Source: Clavaria fumosa (lineage: Eukaryota; Basidiomycota; Agaricomycetes; Agaricales; Clavariaceae). From it: a stretch of 64,000 nucleotides of DNA. The stretch spans positions 434,001 to 498,000 of the forward strand of contig OX637805.1 in NCBI GenBank assembly GCA_951802425.1. Direction: 5' to 3'. Within the stretch, counting starts at the first letter, position 1. Each line of letters opens with the position of its first letter. The notes beneath the pieces are model-generated. The model ran no database searches and was not told the origin of the DNA. It worked only from the letters and a program-made list of their open reading frames with translations. Shown piece after piece: positions 33,658 to 48,203 of the stretch. The position numbers and the translations under genes are program-made.

Positions 33658-34592
33658 ATGTCAAAAGTCACTGCCTTTGATTGCCCACCTCCCGGTCGTT
33701 TCGTGCTCGTTACGGACGAGCTTGCGTCGCCGGCAGATTTTGTCCTCCATCGCTTCCTCTCGTCGCATGTCAAAGCCAAAGAGGGGGCGAAATGCGTGAT
33801 CATCAGTGCAATCGAAGATCTGGCAAGATGGACAGCGATCGCTGCGAAGACCGTGGGTCGTCACCCGTTCACTTTCCGACTCCTTTTGACATGCAAGCTC
33901 CTCACCTGTGCCTCTAGAAAACAAACATCCGACCATTCGAATCATTGCTCTTCATTGATATCGCAGAAGAGCGATGTAATGGCGCTGACTGCGACACTGT
34001 TCTCCGTAGCGTGTTCAACCGCACTCTTGCAGCGTTGGCTGACTGGAAATCCCACCCACTGTTGGTTATAGTGGACGACTTGGCAACGCTCGAGTGGGTA
34101 GGGTTTTCAAGCATCGAGCTCCAACGCTTCTCTCGTGCTCTTGCATTTCTATGTCGTCGAGTGCGCCTCTCCCATTTGAGTTTCTTGATCGGAACGCCGC
34201 GACATCTCGTCGTCACTTACAACCTCCTCAATGGGTGCAGAACAAGTGCTCGCTCGTCGTTCGGCACCATGCCACAACTCGCGCGAATCCCGATAACGTT
34301 TTGCGCTGTCTATTCCAGCTCTGCACCTACCACGTAGAAGTTCTGCCTCTCTCTAGCGGGAAAAGCGGTACGGTTGGTGGTGAGGCAAGTCCCGTCATCT
34401 ACGCCATCCTACTCGCTTGAGTTGAAAGCCCCGTTTTCCCTTTTGCAGGTTGCCGTTCACTTCCACCAGTTCGGCCGACATGGCCCTGATCAAGATGTTC
34501 CTGCATTTTCTCGTACCGCCACTGTTCAGTTTCGTCTGACAGAGACAGGAGCAGTATTCTTTGACAAGGGGACTGGAGGTGGGTTTTTGTAG
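33658..34592 (+). CDS. ELP6: Elongator complex protein 6
   Basis: Four exons: 33658-33852, 33918-34160, 34241-34384, 34449-34592; 241 residues. It has the RecA-like fold pattern of Elp6: the opening strand RFVLVTDELASPADFVLHRFL, the strand KCVIISAIEDLARW, the Walker-B-like strand HPLLVIVDDLATLEWVGF, then SLVVRHH and CTYHVEVLPLSSGKSG, and a C-terminal AVFFDKGTGG. With Elp4 and Elp5 it forms the ring that assists tRNA wobble-uridine modification. As in other Elp6 proteins no P-loop is seen. The third intron has a perfect GC-type donor (gag/gcaagt). Confidence 0.82.
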
Positions 34593-34814
34593 GAGAATGC
34601 TAGTATTGGCATTCTCGGCTTGGATGTCTGCATGGGTCGGGTCGGGAAGCGGGCGCAGTCAATAAGGGCGGACAGGGGGCGAGCGCTGGGCATTTACACT
34701 ACACGCAAGGCACCTCGGAGACATGAGACCTAAGTACTTAGCACTGGAAACCCAATGTGCCAGAGGGAACTGGCGACCGACCCGTTGAGTACGGCTGGGT
34801 ACCCTTTTGGTGAT

Positions 34815-36517
34815 TCAGAACCGCCTCCCGTCACTACCAGGCCATGTCCTGCCACCGTCCCAACCGCCATATCCGTGAGGCTTGAGTCCGTGCGCCCCAT
34901 ACCGGGCTCCCGCTCTGCGTCCCTGACCCGTCCATCGGCTCCACCCCCACCAACCTGCCACAAGGAAGAACGACAACCACAACAGGCGCCACGCCCAGCG
35001 ACTGAGCCGACCCTGCGACGTTTTCGGTGGAAAAGACGTTGTGAAAACGGGTTCGTTGTGTTTGTTCAGCGGCGCGTCAGCAGAGGAGAGGATCGCGGTG
35101 TGCGATGTGATAGATATGACGCTGAACGGAGAGAAATTAGTGTGCGTAATTACTTATACGTTTGACTACGAGATGGGTGTCAAAGAACTTACTCGTGGTA
35201 GTCCACCACTTCTCCTGTCATCGCTGTAACGCCGAGGTACAACGATCCAGGCAGCTTGATTTTCTCCAGCTTAAAGCAGTCAGTCCACTCATCCCCTAGT
35301 AGCAGCTCAAATCATCAGAAAACGAGTTCCTCGTTTCGCAGCACACTCACAGGCTCTGTAGTGCAGTTTTACCTACAGTTGGCATCATCAGCACAAAGGC
35401 TATGTAGACAGGAGAAAGGAGATACTCGCTTCTAACATTTCTTCATCTCTGAAATATGTCACCCTCAATTTAGTGGGCACCGTGCCCGTTCGAAAATTCA
35501 GCTGTTTAAACCGCTGTGGGTTCGATATCCTCGTCACAAGGTTTATAACACACCTCACACGAGCCGATGCTGGTGCTGTCACCATCATGGTCGTAATCGT
35601 AGGCAGTGACGCCGTCTCCGAGAGACGCCGAGATGCGCGGGAAGATGTATGAGTGTCGAGCATTAGGATATCTGTCATTTTCGTTAAGCAACGGACTTTA
35701 AAAAACACACGGAAAAACAAACGAGTCAAGAAAGATTCCCAATCCCTCAAATTGATCTAGATGCCCCTCATCAATTCCCTCAAGCAGACGGCTGTAGACG
35801 AGAGACTGACTCTTGTTTCCAAACACAGGCCCAGGTTGGGCGCGCTCCGTGGTCAACCACACGGCCATGCCGTCGCCGTAAAGGTAGGTGCTGTCGCCAT
35901 GAACCTAGGTACGCGTGAGTAGGTCTGGTAGAAAAGATAAACGTGCAGAAACATACCTTGAATTCGACCTCAACTACAAGGTTGGGCAATGTGATCGGTA
36001 GTCTTGACCACAACCACCCCTTTTCCGATCCCAACAAGTCAGCGTGTTTGCTACCGGAATAATGGGCCAAAGCAGACGAACCATTTGAGAAGGTACAGCC
36101 CGGGTCAGTCTTATGTGTTTATTTGTATTCTATCAGCATATGGGCCGCATAAGAAGATACTGAAATTGGAAGGGGGTGAGCACTCACTATGTAGGCATCT
36201 GCGCCGAAATCCCACCATCTGGGAAGTTGACACTCGTCTGAGCCTGAGTTGTACAGGTGAGCTGATGAATGGGCGCACCGATTTTGTAAATCCTGGTCAA
36301 TGTATGGTGGGTGTAAGGAGTGTGTCCGCAGCGGTACCGTCTATGTACATTAATATGTACTGGCGAGGTGAGAACGACGGACTGAATAGCCGTTGCAACA
36401 TACCCGTTCAATAGTTCTGGCGACCTGGACGGGCTTTTGGTTACGTTGCTTGGCGGTAACCGTTGTCAGCATCATAAGGAAGGCGAGGTTTATCCATAGC
36501 AATGAACGCAAACTCAT
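34815..36517 (-). CDS. L-type lectin cargo receptor (VIP36/Emp46-47 family)
   Basis: Eleven exons: 36517-36404, 36340-36188, 36129-36082, 36019-35957, 35904-35811, 35756-35723, 35671-35554, 35501-35430, 35372-35351, 35295-35193, 35121-34815; 375 residues. A signal peptide (SLRSLLWINLAFLMMLTTVTA) is followed by the legume-lectin-like domain: WWDFGADAYI, NTNKHIRLT, GWLWSRLPIT, the carbohydrate-site GDGMAVWLT, GLGIFLDSYPNARHSYIFP and DEWTDCFKLEKIKLPG. A membrane helix (WRLLWLSFFLVAGWWGW) lies near residue 320, then a basic tail. Such lectins carry high-mannose glycoproteins between ER and Golgi. An in-frame ATG 48 bases upstream (36565) is possible, but the chosen one starts the signal peptide directly. 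Intron 8 uses a GC donor; exon 9 is only 22 nt. Confidence 0.9.
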
Positions 36518-36777
36518 CGGTGGACGCGTAGGAGGGGAGGAGGAGCGCAAGCGTAAAGGGTGCATAATGAGGAGGGTCAGCAGTGGAATACTTCAGCCAT
36601 TCGCACGGGTGACACGTGGCGCGTGTTACATATCGTAACTACGCATTCCAACGCTTGCTGGGCGAGCAAGGCTAAAGTAAGATGAAATTGTTGGGATGAC
36701 GGTTGCCAAGTCATGCACAACGATCTAATACATAGGAACGCCTGAAGTGGGTCTTGGCGAAACCCGCTATTATAAAG

Positions 36778-37698
36778 CTATGCCGGAAGCTCGAAACGTT
36801 GTCCATGAAGTACTCTGCAACAAGATTGGTATTGGCACAGAATATCAGAAAGGGTGGCACAAACTTTGTGAAGTAGACGTAGAAGAAGTCCAGGTACAAG
36901 CCTGTTTGCACTATCCCCGCAGTTAAGGCGATGGGGTCCAGGATACCCTCTGTGAAATAACTGTGACGGATTATTTTAATTCTAGTAAACAAATTCTGAG
37001 AAATGCGTCATACCGATATATCCAGTTTGGTATGTACAAAGCCCTGTACGCGCCAAGAGCGGCGAGGTAATGGGTGGTAATGGTCTCGGCTTCGCCTGTG
37101 CGCTGGAGCATGAAGAGTTGTGGGAGGATGGCGACAGATTCAACAAAGATCGAGAAAGACCAGAGGACCTCTGTCAAAGTGAAGCGATGGTTGACGAGGA
37201 GTGCGAGGACAGTACATGGACCTAGGAGGAACTCAACGCGGAACGTGTCGATCGCAGGGTCGTGTGTCGGTCTGCACAGGTAAGAAGTCGATAGATAAGC
37301 CATATTCAGGAGGAAAAGACTACGCACCGAAAGCGATATTTCATAAGATAGAGGATATAACAACTACTTCCGATGAAAAAGACTTTCATGATGGAGTTGT
37401 ACAACGACAAGAAACTGTAAAGCAGGTCGAGATATCGTGTAACGAATACAAGGACGTAGAGAGCCTGCGTTTTGAAAGAGATGCCTGTGCAAAGGATATG
37501 ATATGTTCCACTATATCCCGGTGAGAAGTAAGACTGGCGGACTAACCTCGACACGAGCGCGAGGTCTGTATTTTGTGAACAAGTATGAATATCGACGCCA
37601 AATGTGAGAGGTCGGCTGTACAAGCGAGATTCGTGGATGAGCTGTCGGCATCACGAAGGTGTAGAAGACACCGCACCTACGAAACGGAAAATGTTCAT
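36778..37698 (-). CDS. ERD2: ER lumen protein-retaining receptor (HDEL/KDEL receptor)
   Basis: Six exons: 37698-37677, 37615-37547, 37484-37328, 37271-37014, 36960-36865, 36814-36778; 212 residues, the exact family length. It starts [23 protein letters not shown]. The conserved core is [69 protein letters not shown] and DFFYVYFTK, ending QRFELPA. The seven-helix receptor binds HDEL/KDEL-tagged ER proteins in the Golgi and returns them in COPI vesicles. The first exon is only 22 nt and the last coding exon 37 nt; both are needed to give the canonical ends. Confidence 0.96.
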
Positions 37699-38435
37699 CA
37701 TTGTCCTCTGCAAAGACGGAGTCCTACCAATGGTAAGGCGTGTTCTCAAACCTGAGCAAGGACGCACGTCAACACAACGTCTTTGGCAGGTGGGAATAAA
37801 ATACCATATAAGGAAGAGATTTGCTTTTGCTTGGATCGATCACCGCATTAGGAACTCTACGCCAACCATCAGCCACGAGCGGACCAAGCAACGAAAGGCA
37901 AGTCTATCGCCCGTTCTTCTCTCCACTATGATGTCCAAGTAAAAGAGTCGACTCCAATTTGTCCGTCTCCGAGCCGCGCCAATTCTACCGTCTGTTTTCC
38001 GGCGCTTCATCTGCGAGCACATCGATGAGCGTACCGTAAGGCCAGGCGGACATCGAACGCAGCGCATTAACTCCGGGTTGCTCTGTCACAAGGTCTAAAA
38101 CAGAGCGACAAAGGCAGTCTGCTACATTTCTTGTTCGTTCGTGAGCCAAGCTCACGCAGACAGAACCTCCCTCTGCGTTTGGGCGGTCCTGGGTGTACAT
38201 TTCTGAACGATACATTTCCTGCTCGCTTCTAAGCGTCCTAGCTCGAGTTCTCTGCTCGTTCGACGCGTGGTTACGTGCATACAGCGCAGGTTCAGAGTAG
38301 GGCATATTGTGGAGATATGAGACCACACGCGTGGCTGCATCATTCGCGGCCTTTTCTGATCATTGCAATCTCTACACTCGTCAGTCCACTCACTGACCAT
38401 CACATTCCCAGATACCGAATCGTTCACTAATATTA
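37699..38435. promoter_or_regulatory. 737-bp divergent intergenic region (ERD2 / J-protein)
   Basis: Lies between the start codons of ERD2 (minus) and the J-protein gene (plus). No gene recognised. It contains a gacgtc (CRE-like, 38440 region) and tgctgacgtcaata just at the J-protein start. Confidence 0.45.
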
Positions 38436-40150
38436 ATGCTGACGTCAATACTCCTGTCCTTCATTGGCTGGTCTGTCCTCCCCGACCTTCTTACATCCAT
38501 TACTCTTCGCGTGTTGCCTTTGCTCCCTTTTCCCTTCTCGTTCTCCCACCCACCCACTTCACAGCGCTATCGCGTCACTTTTGCTCTCGTCGTGCTTTCT
38601 TATCTCACTTACACACTGCTTGTCACTTCGCTCTCCGTGCTACCCAACTATTACCAACGACTCGGCGTTTTGCCAAATGTAGACGACGCTGGGCTCCGAA
38701 CCGCTTATAAGGCCTGGGTACGTGGTAATCATCCGGACAAACGAGGCGGTGGACCAGAAGCAGAGGAAGCTTTCAGGGTAGTGCAAGAAGGCTTTGAGAT
38801 TCTGAGAGATCCGGTCAAGCGATTTGCGTATGATCAGTGAGCGCTTTACCGCTTGCCGTAGTCAGCCAAAATGAATTGCCTTCTAGCTTCGGCCCGGACG
38901 TGTTGAGGTGGTCTCATTCCTCCACCCTCAGGGAGTATGTACAGTATGGGCTTTTGCAAGCCTCGGGTTACCATATCATTTTACTCGCTGGGCTCATCGG
39001 ATTCAACGCCATCGGAAAGCCTAGCAATATACTTTATGTGGGCCTTTTCGCTCGTATGTCACTGTCCATCCTTTCATCACCGCTCAATTGGCACAGTGGC
39101 GTTATCTCTTATACCTTTACTCGCTCTTCCTGGAACTCTCTATTTTGCTTTCGACCTCGCCTCTTGCCACCCCTTATGTGTTGCGGACGCTGTTTCCTCG
39201 CAGAGTGGCGTACCAGCATATTCTTGTTCTGCATCAATGCTTTATGTTTTTCAGTATCGCTATATCAAGAGTTTGCCCAGTTTTGTGGCCAGAACAAAGG
39301 GGGCAGGGTATGGCAGATACTTTGAAAATAACAGCGAAGCGTTCGAGGAAGCTTCTTGGAGTCCTCGAGGATGATGGTGAGCATGCTTTTTGAAACATGA
39401 CTGTCAATGTTGAGGGATACATGCCCAACAGTCAACCAAATGCTCACCGCGGAGCTCATGTCTTTGCGGTCACCCCCGCGGACCCTATCGCTTTTTGGGA
39501 CTTCCCCGCTTCCGCATCGCTCACGTCAGCGGCCTGCGTTCACACCCGCGCAACCGCGTCAGACGTTGCCCGAGTTGGAAGTCATGGGACGCCTCGCGCG
39601 GGAGATGGAGGATATGATAGTCGAGATGAGCGTGCGTGACGCCAGTCTCGCTGCTGAGGCCTCGCTCTCCCATGCGGGCGATCAAGAGGAGAGGCAGGAA
39701 GGAGTAGAGAAGGCCACAGGGCGAGATGTACCAGGTACGCCGAATACGGAGGGGGGCAGCGGTCAGGCGATCTGGGCTGTAGTGCGGATGGCGTTCCAAC
39801 GGCTAGTGTCTAGGCGAACAGAGAGGGAGCCAGGTGGCGCAAAGAAGGCTGGGCACATATATCATCACGAGCGCCCTATGGAGAGTCGCCTCTCGAGTGC
39901 GGGCGGGGGTACAAGGGCTAGGCGGTGGGACGGCCAGGACGGGGGGCCATTTTCGAGTCCGGGTGGTGGTTCAAGGGCTAGGCGGTGGGATGGCCAGGAC
40001 GGGGGGCCATTTTCGAGTCCGGCTTCGAGGCTGCTCCAGCCTTCCAATAGCGGGTCATGGACTGGGACGGCTCCGCTCGAACATTTTCCTGGTTTCAGAA
40101 GTACTGCATCAGATCAAATGTATGCCAGAGCCAGGAGCTTGAGCTGCTAA
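38436..40150 (+). CDS. membrane J-domain (DnaJ/Hsp40) protein
   Basis: Four exons: 38436-38836, 38887-39037, 39097-39376, 39432-40150; 516 residues. Two hydrophobic segments near the N-terminus precede a J domain at about residues 70-135 (YYQRLGVLPNVDDAGLRTAYKAW, catalytic HPD in GNHPDKRGGG, FEILRDPVKRFAYDHFGPDVLRW). More hydrophobic helices follow (YHIILLAGLIGFNAIG, YLLYLYSLFLELSILLST, HQCFMFFSIAISRV). The C-terminal third is disordered. It contains a perfect-register 60-bp tandem repeat (39894-39953, 39954-40013) coding 20 residues around RARRWDGQDGGPF. It would recruit an Hsp70 to an organelle membrane, most likely the ER. Confidence 0.85.
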
Positions 40151-40342
40151 AGTTTGTAGTTGAGTCTCGTTCCTTTTCCCGTTCCCATGAGAAACTACGT
40201 CTTGAATGACTCGAGTGGTAAGGCTCCGACCACTCTTGCTTCTCTTTCCAATGGATACGACAAGGAAAGAAAACAGCACAATTAGATAAGACTGTCCTGC
40301 CCAAGCCAGGTTTACAGTATTGTACAGCACGCGAGGTAAGCA

Positions 40343-42525
<2,183 letters not shown>

Positions 42526-43773
42526 AGAAACTAGCGGTTGTGTCTGTCTATTTCATTCCAAAGTTGAGGACTGAGTGAGAGTGAGACCCCCTCGTGCAAT
42601 GGGCGACATGTTTCACGGGTTGCTATAGTTAGCGCTGTTCCTGTTCCATTATGGATGCCGCTTTGCCGGGGCTAAAATTCCTGCCGCGGCTCCGATAAAC
42701 CACACAGCAGGGACAGCGGTTGGTATTGAAATGTTGAATCCCAGTGTCTTTGATACTCGATCCATGAAGTGAATGTAGGGCTGTATCCGCAAGGAAATGA
42801 ACCTCAGAAGGACCGACCGGAAACTTGATCGCCGTGAGTGCATGTCACCGCACCACGTGACAATTACATCTAGCACAGCCACTCATCAATGATTCTGTCA
42901 AGCGTGTATATAGTAAGTACATCAACCGCCGAAAGCGTCTATTTTCTGAACTTCAGGGTTTCCTACCCCGAGATCTGATATCGGGCGGGCATGAGTTATG
43001 TCTATCGCTTACTTGGCATCTACCGTTCTGGCTATTATTCTAACCGAAAAAGCAGTACACAAACCACTGGCAGCTAAGCGCACTGTCGCCTCCTCATGTC
43101 GCGGTGCGGCACCACGAAAACCTAGGAGATTTGATGTAACGATAGGGAACCACTTGCTCAATCACGGGTTCTGGCAGGTTGCGACGTACCAACTCCGCTT
43201 GATGCCATTGATTGAGCATTCCCCATCTGATGCGGTGCGGTAGCAATGGCCTTGGTAACCAGGACAGGCAGCTTTGAAGTCCGGTCAAAGCAAACGACAT
43301 TATCTATGTGCACCACGCTTGCAATGAAATCACGGCGAGCAGTGCTCGGTTCAGTCGGTCATCAGGCGCCCTTCGCGTGTGAAACATCGCCATGCCCTAT
43401 GCTCAACGGAGGATCGTTGCCCCGGATTCTTCCATGCACGCTGCATAAACTTTCTTTCCGCTACCTCCACAGTATATCATCTCCTTTCCCCAGCAAGTCG
43501 TTCCTTCACGAAGACAATGTGCCACACATCTCCAGCCTCCATGCTAATATGGGCGATCCTGTTCACTCTGGTTGGTGTACTGTTCTTCATCGGCAGGATG
43601 GCTGTTTTATTGACGACCACAGCTCGGCGCTTTCCTCCTCTTCCACTTGTGGTCGTTTGACCGCTTCAAATGTCTAAAGTGAAGTTATAACCAGTGGGCA
43701 CCGTTGTATCTGAGTCATTGATTGGGATTCAAGGTGGAACTCGGGTCCTTATTCAGGAGCTTTCAAACGAATA
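42526..43773. other. intergenic with two doubtful short frames
   Basis: Two small frames could be real. Minus 42843-42649 codes 64 residues with a basic start (MHSRRSSFRSVLLRF) and one hydrophobic segment, like a small mitochondrial membrane protein. Plus 43517-43660 codes 47 residues with one strong membrane helix (MLIWAILFTLVGVLFFIG). I recognise neither. The rest shows nothing. Confidence 0.3.
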
Positions 43774-45751
43774 ATGACAGTGAGTCCCTCATCTATATAC
43801 ACCCGTGTCCTGCCCACAAGGTCCTGACCCGTGTACCGCTCATCAGTATTCCTATCTCCTGAGTGTGCCGCTAACAATCGGTTATGCTACCGGATTTGCG
43901 ACCATAAAGTACAACGAGGGATATATCGAAATCCCTTCTATAGGCAGTACGTCACACATTTGCGGAGCATCGAGCGAATTGACTGAAAAATTCCGCAAGT
44001 TATCCCAAAGCCGTATCAGCTATGGGATCCTGGTCATAGGAGATTCATATTTCCGCTCTATTTGATGTTCTCCGTTGCATGGAGTCTCGAGATGTGAATG
44101 GATCTGTTCCTATTTTTCCGTCTGTCCTGACTGACGTTTCCACCACAGGGTGACTCATCTGGAGGGTGAGCCCCCATCGCCTCGTTAAGCCTCGTCGAAT
44201 GGCTAACAAGACTTCCCTAGAGCTTTGTTTTTGGTTATTTCTCATCAACGCGGGCTCTGGGCAACAAGATTGGTTTCGAAGTCCCTTTTTCAAGAGCTGG
44301 GCGATCGGCTCAGTCTGTGCTGTTATCTATATGCCTCTCCTCACAATCCTTACCAAGGCGGACCCGCTTCGAGTGAGTCTTCCCCTCCGATGAGTATGTT
44401 CGGACAGGGGTTTATTGGCGAGCATGCAGTGTGAAGCGTTTACTTTCCTTGGAGGTAGTCTTGGGAGCCTCTCTTTGACTATCTGGTTTATTCCGGTCCT
44501 GTGAGTATTTTGAGCCCCCTCATCAGATGTCATATGCTCATACGCATTCTGCCATAGTTGGACATTCCCAATGTTCCTTAAGAATCTGGTTGGCATTTCG
44601 TCCGCTATCTGGGGAGTGAATCGTGACGCCTTATTTCCACAGAAAAAAGAAGGCGTGGATATATCGACTATCGTCCGCTTAACCAAGTTCCACGAGCTCA
44701 ATGTGCGTGTCATGTTTCGACACTTTTTACGGTGGGCTGATTTTAAAAAACGAACAGATCCTTCGCATCATCTTCCGCTTCCTCTTCGTCATCCCGCTCC
44801 TGATCCTGGCCGCAGACGGCGTCCGTCCGCACCCGAATGTCAACACGGTGATGTGCGTCCCGCGTCTTCCGTTTCCCTCTGCATTGTTTGTGTCACTGAC
44901 TTGCGCTGGGCATTTCTGGTCGACCGCCAGGGTTTGGACTGGTGAGCCCAACCTCCACGCTCTCCATGCTGGACGTCCATGGCTGACACGCAGACTTGGC
45001 GGATGAACAGACACGCTCGCCATGATCGCGGCCATTGGGGTCGTCGTCTCCTCTGCAATCACCCTCGTGGTAGGCCCATCCATCCATCCATCCATCCACC
45101 CGCCACACTCACTCACACCGCACACCCCCCCCCACACACAGATCTTCTTCCCACGATCCATCGAGGGCGAGCTGACGGCACGCGAGAGCCGCGCCGCGCG
45201 CAAGTCCATGTCCGCGCTCGTCGACACGACACAGTCCGTGCGGAGCTTGGCGGCGTCGCCCACGCGCGGGGCGAGCACGGTCGGGCACGAGTGGGGCGGC
45301 GCGGAGGGGATGACGGGCTCGCGCACGTCCGTCGCGATGTCCCAGGCGCACCACACGTCGCCGGCGTCGCCGGCGTCGTCGCACAAGCCCGTCGTGTGGA
45401 AGACGACGGGGTCCCCGCCGCCGCCGCCGAAGCCGGCGGGGCCGCGTGGTGCTTCGTGGCAGAGCGCGGCGGCGGCGGCGGATGGGCGGGATGCGGCTGC
45501 TGCGCGGGTGAAGCTGGAGGAAGAGGGCAGGGAGGACCAGGCGCTGAGACGGCAGGCGCGCACGCTGCAGCATCGGTCGTCCAAGATTAACCCGCTCGTG
45601 CGGAATTATACGTCCCCTATCGGTGTGTTGTTCCCTACTCTATGTGTGGAGAGTGCTGAGTTTCTCTTGCTTTTTTGCTCCCCGATATACAGACCTGGCG
45701 TACACGCCTACGCCGCAGCCGAGCTACACCTTTGTAAACAGCCTGGCGTAG
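43774..45751 (+). CDS. predicted seven-transmembrane protein, receptor-like
   Basis: Likely exons: 43774-43779, 43847-43998, 44040-44093, 44149-44165, 44221-44372, 44430-44500, 44558-44588, 44643-44702, 44758-44852, 44931-44941, 45011-45069, 45142-45622, 45693-45751; 415 residues. About seven hydrophobic helices (SYLLSVPLTIGYATGFATI, FIFPLYLMFSVAWSLEM, CFWLFLINAG, SWAIGSVCAVIYMPLLTIL, LGSLSLTIWFIPVLWTFPMFL, IIFRFLFVIPLLILAA, MIAAIGVVVSSAITLVIFF) are followed by a ~180-residue Ser/Pro/Ala-rich cytosolic tail. This layout resembles fungal GPCRs, but no class motif is certain. The 6-nt first exon and the 11-nt and 17-nt microexons are inferred from frame only, so the start may differ. Confidence 0.6.
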
Positions 45752-46360
45752 ATAGCCTGGCAGTTGCGACGCCGAGTCCAGTCCCGTCTACACACTCGTT
45801 GACGCTTGGCAGTTGTGGGTTGGGCTCTTGCAAACGACAAGCATTGGTGCACAACGTTTCCATTCCATTCGTTAGACCGGACAATCCTTTTCCACACCTC
45901 TCATTTTTTCACTTCCATGTTTTTTTTTGGCATCGTCGTGCGGTTTCGACAGAGGAAGCTTTGAATAATGTATTAGAGTCTGGTCAACATCTACATCGTT
46001 TCTGGCGTGAAATTTGAGGCAAAGAATGGGAATCGCAGGATGAGGAAGGTATTTGCAAGTGTAGTCAATACACGCAAAAAGCAGTACAGCGAGTTCTTGC
46101 GGCAGTGCAACACGTTCCTACGGGCGTCGTCGAAAAAGGGCCAAAGAAAAGGGTAAAAAAAAGGTAAAAAAAGGGGTAAAAAGGGTGAGTGTTGGGATAT
46201 AATAATATCTCCGTGATAAACATTTTCCGTGGTATCGGCATCCAGCGTCAATGGTCGTTGATCTTTTTCCTGGTTGCGTTTTGCGTCTTTGCTCCTTTCC
46301 GTTCGTCCAATTCGTTGGGTCGTGAAAAAGGACGTCGTCATCTATGGGGCGATCAGGATA
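45752..46360. other. intergenic 3'-3' region, no gene recognised
   Basis: Between the stops of the seven-TM gene and the PKA gene. Contains an A/G-rich run of aaaaggtaaaaa-type repeats (46128-46190), likely untranslated sequence. Confidence 0.5.
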
Positions 46361-47907
<1,547 letters not shown>

Positions 47908-48203
47908 GGCCGTTTGACCGTATTGACCGTATTACAACAAACCAGTGAGTTAGCCCTTTGTTTTTACTTTGTTTACTTTTTAGCAGAGTTGGTTATAAAT
48001 ATAAATGATTTTTTAAAATTCTCACGGTGTGACAAATTAAATAAGTACCTGTGACAATCACAGTCACATAGACTTTATTTGGATACAATGCACAAACAAA
48101 CAAACAAACGGTCCCTTTTTTCAGCCAAACAAGATTCCCCCTTCCCTTTCCTTTCCTTCTCTTCCCAGTCCCTTTCCACGAACTCTCCTTCGTCCCCATC
48201 ACT
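47908..48203. promoter_or_regulatory. 296-bp divergent promoter (PKA / OPT)
   Basis: The only space between the two start codons. Near the OPT start it has the pyrimidine run cccttccctttcctttcctt, typical of a fungal leader, and caaacaaacaaacaaacg at about 48093. Confidence 0.5.

Noticed and set aside
42649..42843. Small mitochondrial protein on the minus strand
   Set aside because: Presequence-like start and one hydrophobic segment, but no family recognised; mentioned only in the intergenic entry.
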